Below are positions 1-5,915 of a stretch of 8,608 nucleotides of DNA, in pieces. The position numbers were made by a program, and so were the translations under genes. Each line of letters starts with the position of its first letter. The first letter of the stretch is position 1. Source of the DNA: Acidimicrobiia bacterium (GTDB lineage Bacteria; Actinomycetota; Acidimicrobiia; Acidimicrobiales; Ilumatobacteraceae); the NCBI GenBank assembly GCA_013811855.1, contig JACCUL010000087.1, positions 1 to 8,608 of the forward strand. The letters run 5' to 3'. Below the pieces are notes generated by a model that was not told the origin of the DNA, did not search any database, and worked only from the letters and a program-made list of their open reading frames with translations.

Positions 1-1518
1 TTCGCCCGGGAATACGGCGGCCTGCTCGACACCCGCAGCTTCGGCGGCGCCCAGGTCAGCCGCACGTTCTACGTCGGTGGCCAGACCGGCCAGCAGCTAC
101 TGCTCGGCGCCTACCAGCAGATGTCCCGCCAGGTCGGCCTCGGCAACATCAAGCTGTGGAACCGCATCGAGCTGGTCGACATCGTCGTCATCGACGGGCG
201 CTGCGCCGGCATCGTCACCCGTGACCTGCTGACCGGCGAGTTCGTCTCCCACGCCGGCCACGCCGTGATCCTCTGCACGGGCGGCTACGGCAACGCCTTC
301 TTCCTGTCGACCAACGCCATGGCCTGCAACGTCACGGCCGCCTGGCGGGCCCACCGCCGGGGCGCCTACTTCGCCAACCCGTGCTACACGCAGATCCACC
401 CGACGTGCATCCCGCAGTCCGACGAGTTCCAGTCCAAGTTGACCCTGATGTCGGAGTCGCTGCGCAACGACGGTCGGGTCTGGGTGCCCAAGGAGCCGGA
501 CGACACGAGGGCGCCGGGCCAGATCCCCGACGCCGAGCGGGACTACTACCTCGAGCGGCTGTATCCGAGCTTCGGCAACCTGGCGCCGCGGGACATCGCC
601 TCGCGGGCCGCCAAGCGGGCCGTCGACTCCGGGCGCGGCGTGGGCGCCAAGCGCAACGGCGTGTACCTCGACTTCGCCGACGCCATCGGCCGCCTCGGCC
701 AACAGGTGGTGTCCGAGCGCTACGGCAACCTCTTCGAGATGTACCAACGCATCACCGGCGAGAACCCGTACCAGGTGCCGATGCGCATCTACCCGGCGTC
801 GCACTACACGATGGGCGGGCTCTGGGTCGACTACGAGCTGATGACCACGATTCCCAGCCTGTACTGCGCCGGCGAGGCCAACTTCTCGGACCACGGCGCC
901 AACCGGCTCGGCGCGTCGGCGCTGATGCAGGGGCTGGCCGACGGCTACTTCGTGCTGCCGTACACGCTCGGCAACTCACTGGCGCCGATGCTCAACACGT
1001 CGATCCCCGGCACCGACCACCCCGAGTTCGCGGCCGCCGAGCAGGCCGCCCGGGAACGCTTCGCCGGGTACCTGTCGGCGGGCGGGACCCGCTCGCCCGA
1101 CATCTTCCACCGGGAGCTCGGGCGGATCATCTGGGATTACTGCGGCATGGAGCGCACGGCCGAGGGGCTGCAGAAAGCGCTGTCGGAGATCCCGGCGCTG
1201 TACGAGGAGTTCCGCACTGACCTGCGGGTGACCGGCGGGGGTGACACCATCAACCAGACGCTGGAGAAGGCCGGACGGGTCGACGACTTCTTCGAGCTCG
1301 GGATGCTGATGTGCCGGGACGCGCTCGAGCGTGAGGAGAGCTGCGGCGGCCACTTCCGGGCCGAGTACCAGACCGAGGAGGGAGAGGCCCTCCGGGACGA
1401 CGAGCACTTCGCCCACGTCGCGGCATGGGAGTGGACGGGCGACCCGATGGCCGCCACCCGCCACCAGGAGGACCTCGTGTACGAAACCGTCCACTTCCAG
1501 ACGCGCTCGTACAAGTAG
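1..1518 (+). CDS. sdhA: Succinate dehydrogenase/fumarate reductase flavoprotein subunit, 5' partial
   Basis: The frame is open from base 1, so the gene enters from the left edge; 505 residues are visible, ending in TAG at 1516-1518. The family member it most resembles (actinobacterial Sdh1-type SdhA) is about 640 residues, so roughly 135 N-terminal residues, including the FAD-binding GxGxxG and the FAD-linking His, lie outside. The visible part begins in the conserved RSFGGAQVSRTFY stretch. It holds the substrate-site motif SHYTMGG (His codon 802-804), the GVYLDFADAI segment, and HGANRLGASALMQG, whose Arg (904-906) is in the conserved FAD/substrate region. The protein oxidises succinate to fumarate in the TCA cycle and passes electrons to SdhB at the inner face of the membrane. 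No membrane-anchor gene lies downstream, so sdhC is expected upstream, as in sdhCAB-order operons. The internal ATG at 121 is not the start, because homologous sequence continues upstream of it. Assignment is secure; the choice between dehydrogenase and fumarate reductase direction is not decidable here. Confidence 0.95.
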   Translation, partial: FAREYGGLLDTRSFGGAQVSRTFYVGGQTGQQLLLGAYQQMSRQVGLGNIKLWNRIELVDIVVIDGRCAGIVTRDLLTGEFVSHAGHAVILCTGGYGNAFFLSTNAMACNVTAAWRAHRRGAYFANPCYTQIHPTCIPQSDEFQSKLTLMSESLRNDGRVWVPKEPDDTRAPGQIPDAERDYYLERLYPSFGNLAPRDIASRAAKRAVDSGRGVGAKRNGVYLDFADAIGRLGQQVVSERYGNLFEMYQRITGENPYQVPMRIYPASHYTMGGLWVDYELMTTIPSLYCAGEANFSDHGANRLGASALMQGLADGYFVLPYTLGNSLAPMLNTSIPGTDHPEFAAAEQAARERFAGYLSAGGTRSPDIFHRELGRIIWDYCGMERTAEGLQKALSEIPALYEEFRTDLRVTGGGDTINQTLEKAGRVDDFFELGMLMCRDALEREESCGGHFRAEYQTEEGEALRDDEHFAHVAAWEWTGDPMAATRHQEDLVYETVHFQTRSYK

Positions 1519-1522
1519 TCGG

Positions 1523-1606
1523 CCGATGAGCGAGCGAGTCTTCGAGCGAGCGAACCGGCAGCACGGTGCTTCTTCGTCGCCGGCTTTGCGGCGAAACGCT
1601 CATCGG
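1523..1606. repeat. Inverted-repeat element in the sdhA-sdhB gap
   Basis: The 141-bp gap 1519-1659 has no convincing gene but is highly structured. CCGATGAGCG at 1523-1532 is the exact reverse complement of CGCTCATCGG at 1597-1606, bracketing about 64 nt. Inside are two copies of CGAGCGAG (1531-1538 and 1543-1550), the odd palindrome AGCAC-G-GTGCT at 1560-1570, and a hairpin TCGCCG (1577-1582) / CGGCGA (1589-1594) with a six-base loop. Downstream is a weaker dyad, CTCGA (1618-1622) / TCGAG (1628-1632). There is no T-run, so it is not a classical terminator. It may be an mRNA processing or stability element, a partial attenuator, or a copy of a dispersed REP-like repeat; the sequence alone does not decide. 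Confidence 0.55.
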
Positions 1607-1647
1607 TGCCTGGTGATCTCGAGTGTGTCGAGGCCGTCGCGTGACTC

Positions 1648-1652
1648 GAGGG
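1648..1652 (+). promoter_or_regulatory. Ribosome binding site of sdhB
   Basis: GAGGG lies 7 nt before ATG 1660. An in-frame TGA at 1642-1644 rules out any start further upstream, so the site and the ATG fix the SdhB start together. It contrasts with the genes at 5865, 5916, 8364 and 8411, which lack such a site. Confidence 0.6.
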
Positions 1653-1659
1653 CGCACCG

Positions 1660-2433
1660 ATGAGCGACCGCACCGACATCACGGTCAGGATCTGGCGACA
1701 GGCCGGGCCCGGCGATGCCGGGAGGTTCGAGTCCTTCCACGTGGCGGAGATCAGCGAGGAGGCCTCGTTCCTCGAGCTGCTCGACATTCTCAACGAGCGG
1801 TTGATCGCCGAGGGCAAGGACGCCATCGTCTTCGACCACGATTGCCGCGAGGGCATCTGCGGCTCCTGCTCGCTGATGATCAACGGCCAGGCGCACGGCC
1901 CGCAGCTCGGCACGGCGACGTGCCAGCTCCACATGCGGACGTTCCCGAGCGGCGCCGAGATCGTCGTCGAGCCGTGGCGGGCGGCCGCCTTCCCGATCAT
2001 TCGTGACCTGATGGTCGACCGCTCGCCACTCGATCGCATCGTCGAGTCCGGCGGCTTCATCACGGCCGAGACCGGCGGCGCGCCCGACGCCAACCTCACG
2101 CCGGTGCCCAAGCCGGTCGCCGACGCCGCCGAGCACGCCGCGCTGTGCATCGGGTGCGGCGCCTGCGTGGCGGCGTGCCCGAACGGTGCCGCCAACCTCT
2201 TCACCGGGGCCAAGGTCGCCCACCTCAACCTGTTGCCGCAGGGCCAGGCCGAGCGGTTCCGCCGGACGGAGGCGATGGTCGAGACGATGGAGGACTACTT
2301 CGGGTCGTGCACGAACCACGGCGAGTGCGAGGTGGCCTGCCCGAAGTCGATCTCCATCGACGTCATCGCGCTGATGAACGCCGACTACCTGAAGGCCAAG
2401 TTCAAGAACCGCAAGTCGTTGTCCCGCCGCTGA
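1660..2433 (+). CDS. sdhB: Succinate dehydrogenase/fumarate reductase iron-sulfur subunit
   Basis: This 257-residue protein has the expected SdhB/FrdB layout. The N-terminal ferredoxin-like domain carries the 2Fe-2S ligands C62, C67, C70 (CREGICGSC) and C88. The C-terminal domain carries CIGCGACVAACP (C163, C166, C169, C173) and CTNHGECEVACP (C217, C223, C227) for the 4Fe-4S and 3Fe-4S clusters. It relays electrons from the SdhA flavin to the quinone site at the membrane anchor. All expected cluster cysteines are present, so it should be functional. The start is ATG 1660: an in-frame stop lies at 1642-1644 and GAGGG precedes it by 7 nt. It follows sdhA on the same strand after an unusually long, repeat-rich 141-bp gap, so the two are probably cotranscribed with possible processing in between. 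No sdhC or sdhD follows; the next gene is an unrelated glycosyltransferase. Confidence 0.96.
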   Translation: MSDRTDITVRIWRQAGPGDAGRFESFHVAEISEEASFLELLDILNERLIAEGKDAIVFDHDCREGICGSCSLMINGQAHGPQLGTATCQLHMRTFPSGAEIVVEPWRAAAFPIIRDLMVDRSPLDRIVESGGFITAETGGAPDANLTPVPKPVADAAEHAALCIGCGACVAACPNGAANLFTGAKVAHLNLLPQGQAERFRRTEAMVETMEDYFGSCTNHGECEVACPKSISIDVIALMNADYLKAKFKNRKSLSRR

Positions 2434-2457
2434 GCCGGGGCTCGGATCGTCCTCGAG

Positions 2458-2473
2458 GTGAACCGATCTTCAC
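2458..2473. promoter_or_regulatory. Small dyad upstream of the glycosyltransferase
   Basis: GTGAA (2458-2462) and TTCAC (2469-2473) form a 5-bp inverted repeat with a 6-nt centre in the 65-bp gap between sdhB and the glycosyltransferase. It has the size of an operator half-site pair, but five base pairs are weak evidence. No clear -10/-35 pair is visible near it. Confidence 0.2.
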
Positions 2474-2498
2474 GCGTTCTCGACGAGCGCCTGGTGTG

Positions 2499-3720
2499 AT
2501 GTCCGCCATGCGTGTCCTGTTCTCGTCATGGCCGGCGCACGGCCACCTCCTGCCGATGCTCCCGCTGGCCCGTGCGGCCGAGCGGGCCGGTCACGACGTC
2601 GTCGTCGCGTCCGGTGCCGAAGGGGTCGCCGAGGCGGCCCGTCGTGGCTTGGCGACGTGGGACGTCGGGCCTAGCCGCGCCGAGTCCAACGCGATCTTCG
2701 GGACCTCTGTTCCCGACGTGAAGGCCATCCCAGCCGAGCGGCGCATGGCGACGACGATGTCACGGATGTTCGGCGGCATCGCCACGCACCGGGCCGCCGA
2801 CCTCGTGCCGCGCGTCGAGGCGTGGGCGCCCGATCTTGTCGTCCATCCGATCACCGAGCTGGCCGCCTCCGTGGCGGCGGCGCGCACCGGTGCCCGCCAC
2901 GTCGTGCACAGCCTCGGCCCGCTCCCGAGCGAGACGTGGTCGTGGCTCAGCGCACCGTTCGGCGAGCTGTGCGACGTGTGGGGCGTGCCCGCCCTGGCCG
3001 ACGAGATGGTCGACCGGCCGTACCTCGACACGTGCCCGCCATCGCTGCAGGAAGACGCCGTCAGCGCCTTCCGCGACCGGCGCCTGCTGCGGCCGAGCTC
3101 GGGCGAGGTGCTGCCGGGCGAGCGTCTGCCGTGGGACGACGCCAGGCTGGCCGCGCTGCCGTTCGAGCACACGGTCCACCTCACGCTGGGGACGATCTTC
3201 AACGGCCTGACCGACGTCTTTCAGACTGCGCTCGCCGGTCTGGCCCAACTGCCGGTCAACGTGCTCGTCACCGTCGGCCCTTGGCGGCGATCCGGCCAGC
3301 CTCGGGCCACAGCCGCCGCACGTGCTCGTCACCGACTTCGCCCCCCACGCGCTCGTCCTGCCACGGTGCTCGATGCTCGTCACACAGGGCGGCGCCGGCA
3401 CGATCCTCGCCGCGCTGTGCCACGGCCGGCCACACCTCATCCTGCCGCAGGGGGCCGACCAGTTCGCCAACGCCGCGACGGCTGAGCAGGCCGGCGTCGC
3501 GCTCCAGCTGACGCCTCGGGAGGCCACGGCCGACGCCATCGCCACCGCCGTGCTTCAGCTGCTCGACGACCCTGGTATCACGGCAGCCGCTCGGGCCGTC
3601 GAAGCCGAGATTGCCTCGATGCCATCGCCCGACGATGTCCTCGCGACGATCCTCGACGAGCGCCCGCCGCCGCCGCCATCGCGTTTGTTCACCAGCGTGT
3701 CGTCGGGCGACGGTTCGTGA
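2499..3720 (+). pseudogene. MGT/UGT-type glycosyltransferase (GT1), broken by a +1 frameshift
   Basis: The product resembles GT-B fold family 1 transferases that move a sugar from a nucleotide donor to a small hydrophobic acceptor. The N-terminal half starts MRVLFSSWPAHGHLLPMLPL, typical of the acceptor domain, and runs through YLDTCPPSLQ to LTLGTIFN and NVLVTVGP (residue 261). The frame then shifts: left as is, it reads on as arginine-rich non-homologous sequence to a stop at 3485. The +1 frame continues the family sequence GGDPASLGPQPPHV, then TQGGAGT, LPQGADQFANA and the C-terminal helix, to TGA 3718-3720. Dropping one T of TT 3281-3282 restores a 406-residue protein of normal length. The donor-loop His of the usual HGGxGT is Gln here (codon 3385-3387). 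The start is ATG 2499 or ATG 2508; the latter matches the usual N-terminus, and neither has a strong Shine-Dalgarno. Either a sequencing indel or a real pseudogene fits. Confidence 0.8.
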
Positions 3721-3729
3721 ACAAACGCG
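3680..3729. repeat. 13-bp perfect inverted repeat with nested hairpin over the glycosyltransferase stop
   Basis: CGCGTTTGTTCAC (3680-3692) is the exact reverse complement of GTGAACAAACGCG (3717-3729). In the 24-nt loop, CGTCG (3701-3705) pairs with CGACG (3708-3712). The TGA stop of the glycosyltransferase (3718-3720) lies within the right arm, and the convergent GH2 stop is at 3736-3738. The position between two convergent genes suggests a bidirectional terminator, although no T-run follows on either strand. The AT-rich arms stand out against the GC-rich surroundings. The last residues of the glycosyltransferase, after the proline run, are encoded by this element and look unconserved. Confidence 0.7.
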
Positions 3730-3735
3730 TGCGGA

Positions 3736-5865
3736 TCAGCTCGCGCTGACGATGCGGGCGCCGGCGCGGCGGGTCGCCGAGACCTGGTTGCCGTCGTCGT
3801 CGCGGCCGCGCAGTGCGATGCCGAGCAGCAGGTCACCGGCCTCGTCGGGCACCTCGATGCGCAACGTGCCGACGAGCTGACAGGCGTCGGCGTCGACGTC
3901 GCCCCGGAACGCCCACTGACGGCGACCGGCGCGCCACGTGCAGGTGACCGAGACGGTGGCGGCCTCGATGGCGACGCGCAGGTCGTTGACGACGTGGACG
4001 TCGAGCTCGACCACCGAGCCGGCGTTCACCTCGGGCGGCAACGGGTCCGTGACCACGATGACCGGGCGGCAGGCGTCGACGACCGCCTGCCACGCCGGCT
4101 TCGGCGCGCGCCCGTGGTCGAGCACGGACGCCGAGATCATCGGCGCCGGGTCGGCCAGCCACGAGAAGCAGAAGCCGCCGGTCGGCCGGTACTTGAGTCG
4201 TCGCAGCGTCTCGATGTGCTGGCGCAGCAGCAGCGCCTGGTAGCGCTGGCTGGCCCGGCGCCAGGCGTCGAACGTCGGATGCTCGGCGGGCGGGAACCGT
4301 GCGTTCATCACCTCGACCTCCAGCCCGTGGCGGTCGCGCAGGTCGTCCCACTCGAGCTCGGGCCATGCTGCGGCGTCGACGAACGAGTCGGCTGAGTCGG
4401 GCACGGCCTGGGCGCCGAACTCGCTGACGAAGCGGACCAGCCGGGGGAGGAGCCGGGCCCGCTCGGCGAGCTGGCCGATCTCGCCGTGGTGCCATCCGAA
4501 CCAGAGGTGGCTGTCGGTCCCGTCGAGCTGCGGGAGGTGAGGTACGACGCCGCCGTGGGCGACGGCCGGTCGGGTCGGGTCGGCCTGCTCGAAGGCCCGC
4601 TTGACCCAGCGGTCGAGCACGGACTTGTTCCACGACGGCAGCTGCTGGGCCACGAACCGCCGGAACCGCCCACCGGGCGCGGCGAGCTGGGGGGCGTCGG
4701 CCACCGGTTCGTCGTGGGCGCACCACTGCACGATCGAGGGGTGGTGTCCGAGCGCGTGCACGGCCTCGCGGGCCTGCAACACGGCCTGCCGGCGGATCTG
4801 GCGGCCGTACCCCCACTGCAGCGGGAAGTCCTGCAGCAGCAACATGCCGACCTCGTCGGCGGCGCGGTACAGCTCGTGGTCGGCGATGTGGGCCTGCACG
4901 CGCAGCACGTCGAGGCCGGCCTCCACGGCCCACTGCACATCGGCGCGGACCTCGGCGGGGGTGGCGTCGGCCAGGCCCGGCCGGGTCGGCAGCAGGTTGG
5001 CGCCCTTGAGGAACAACCGCTCGCCGTTGATCGAGCAGATCCAGTCGCTCCACGCCACCTCCCGCAAGCCGGTGCGGCGCGAACGACGGTCGCTGACCGC
5101 ACCGTCGACGAGCACCTCGACGTCGATCGCGGTCAGCGGTTGCGCGCCGAGCGCCCGCGGCCACCAGAGCCGCGGCCGGTCGATGTCGAGCGCCCACTCG
5201 ATCTCGTTGGTCCCGGCGGCAAGGGCGTGCTCCGTCTCGGCGACCACGATGTGATCGGCCGTCGTGCGCAGGCGGACGGTCCGGGCCCGATCGGCGTCGA
5301 GGCGGGCGAACAGGCGCAGGTGGGCCCGCGACTCGTCGGCATCGCGGCACAGCACGCGCAGGCGGTCGAGCTTGACGGGGCCGGTGTCGTAGACGAGCAC
5401 GGACCGCCACAGGCCACCCGGGTTCCAGTCCCTCGGCACGGCCTCGGAGTACTGGAACAGTCCGGTGATGTTGTGGCGGTCACGCGTGCCGTGCTCCGGC
5501 CGGCACGTGACCTCGACGGCCAGCACATGGTCCTCGCCGAGCCGGGACAGCGCCGTGACGTCGAAGCTGTGGGGGAAGAAGTAGCCCTCGGGGTCGCCGA
5601 GATACGCGCCGTCGAGCCACACGTCGGCCTGGTAGAAGATCCCGTCGAACGTGATCCAGCGGCGCCGGCCGGCGTCGGGCCGGGCCAGCTCGAACCGTCG
5701 GCGGTAGAGGATCGGCCCGTCGCTGTCGGCCAGCTCGGGATGGGAGCGCCAGTGCCCGGGCACCGGCAGATCCAGCCAGTCGGCCTCGTCGAAGTCGAGC
5801 CCGAGGCCCTCCCGGCGGAGCTCGTCGTCGGCGGCAACCCCCCGCCACGGCCCGGTCAGCTCCAC
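3736..5865 (-). CDS. Glycoside hydrolase family 2 protein (beta-mannosidase/beta-galactosidase-like)
   Basis: With a GTG start at 5865 this is a 709-residue protein. It follows the GH2 order: an N-terminal jelly-roll sugar-binding domain (LTGPWRG, then YRRRFEL, WITFDGIFYQADVWLDG, RDWNPGGLWRSV), an immunoglobulin-like domain, then a TIM barrel from about residue 275 (NGERLFLKGANLLP). The acid/base Glu is in HHPSIVQWCAHDEP (E386, codon 4708-4710) and the nucleophile Glu in VSEFGAQ (E482, codon 4420-4422). The barrel is followed by a C-terminal beta domain. GH2 enzymes remove terminal beta-linked sugars by a retaining mechanism; the exact sugar cannot be told from sequence. No signal peptide is visible, so it is probably cytoplasmic. 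The residue before the acid/base Glu is Asp instead of the near-invariant Asn. An ATG at 5937 would add 24 residues but overlap the divergent ATPase gene by 22 nt; GTG 5865 has a -10 box 8 nt upstream and starts right before the conserved domain. Confidence 0.88.
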   Translation of the reverse strand: MELTGPWRGVAADDELRREGLGLDFDEADWLDLPVPGHWRSHPELADSDGPILYRRRFELARPDAGRRRWITFDGIFYQADVWLDGAYLGDPEGYFFPHSFDVTALSRLGEDHVLAVEVTCRPEHGTRDRHNITGLFQYSEAVPRDWNPGGLWRSVLVYDTGPVKLDRLRVLCRDADESRAHLRLFARLDADRARTVRLRTTADHIVVAETEHALAAGTNEIEWALDIDRPRLWWPRALGAQPLTAIDVEVLVDGAVSDRRSRRTGLREVAWSDWICSINGERLFLKGANLLPTRPGLADATPAEVRADVQWAVEAGLDVLRVQAHIADHELYRAADEVGMLLLQDFPLQWGYGRQIRRQAVLQAREAVHALGHHPSIVQWCAHDEPVADAPQLAAPGGRFRRFVAQQLPSWNKSVLDRWVKRAFEQADPTRPAVAHGGVVPHLPQLDGTDSHLWFGWHHGEIGQLAERARLLPRLVRFVSEFGAQAVPDSADSFVDAAAWPELEWDDLRDRHGLEVEVMNARFPPAEHPTFDAWRRASQRYQALLLRQHIETLRRLKYRPTGGFCFSWLADPAPMISASVLDHGRAPKPAWQAVVDACRPVIVVTDPLPPEVNAGSVVELDVHVVNDLRVAIEAATVSVTCTWRAGRRQWAFRGDVDADACQLVGTLRIEVPDEAGDLLLGIALRGRDDDGNQVSATRRAGARIVSAS

Positions 5866-5873
5866 GGCGGCGG

Positions 5874-5879
5874 AGGCTA
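5874..5879 (-). promoter_or_regulatory. -10 box for leaderless GH2 transcript
   Basis: On the minus strand TAGCCT (TANNNT) ends 8 nt before GTG 5865, with no Shine-Dalgarno between. This spacing puts the first transcribed base at or next to the start codon. No convincing -35 is visible. The mirror-image arrangement at 5902-5907 strengthens the call, although each hexamer alone could occur by chance. Confidence 0.45.
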
Positions 5880-5886
5880 AGCGCTG

Positions 5887-5899
5887 CGGCGGCCCGCCG
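5887..5899. promoter_or_regulatory. Palindrome between divergent -10 boxes
   Basis: CGGCGG-C-CCGCCG is a perfect 13-nt odd palindrome centred at 5893, between the -10 box of the GH2 gene (5874-5879) and that of the ATPase gene (5902-5907). A shared operator is possible. The sequence is pure G/C in a GC-rich genome, so chance is a real alternative. A second short palindrome, AGCGCT, is at 5880-5885. Confidence 0.25.
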
Positions 5900-5901
5900 G
5901 A

Positions 5902-5907
5902 TAGGTT
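5902..5907 (+). promoter_or_regulatory. -10 box for leaderless ATPase transcript
   Basis: TAGGTT (TANNNT) ends exactly 8 nt before ATG 5916, and the intervening bases contain no Shine-Dalgarno sequence. This fits a leaderless mRNA starting at the ATG, a common arrangement in actinobacteria. No clear -35 element is seen. Confidence 0.45.
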
Positions 5908-5915
5908 CGACCCCC

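Noticed and set aside
1526..1663. Small 45-residue reading frame (MSERVFERAN...) in the sdhA-sdhB gap, overlapping the sdhB start as ATGA.
   Set aside because: It is made of the inverted and direct repeats, has no recognisable motif, and its composition is Arg/Ser-rich as expected from GC-rich noise.
1137..2228. Long minus-strand reading frame of 363 residues across sdhA and sdhB.
   Set aside because: It is antisense to two clearly real genes and reads as low-complexity Ser/Arg sequence without a domain.
2434..3720. Sugar-metabolism cluster linking the glycosyltransferase and the GH2 enzyme.
   Set aside because: The genes converge, share no promoter, and one is broken; proximity alone does not support a joint pathway.
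4486..5880. Plus-strand reading frame of 464 residues opposite the GH2 gene.
   Set aside because: GH2 motifs and both catalytic glutamates lie on the other strand; this frame has no family features.
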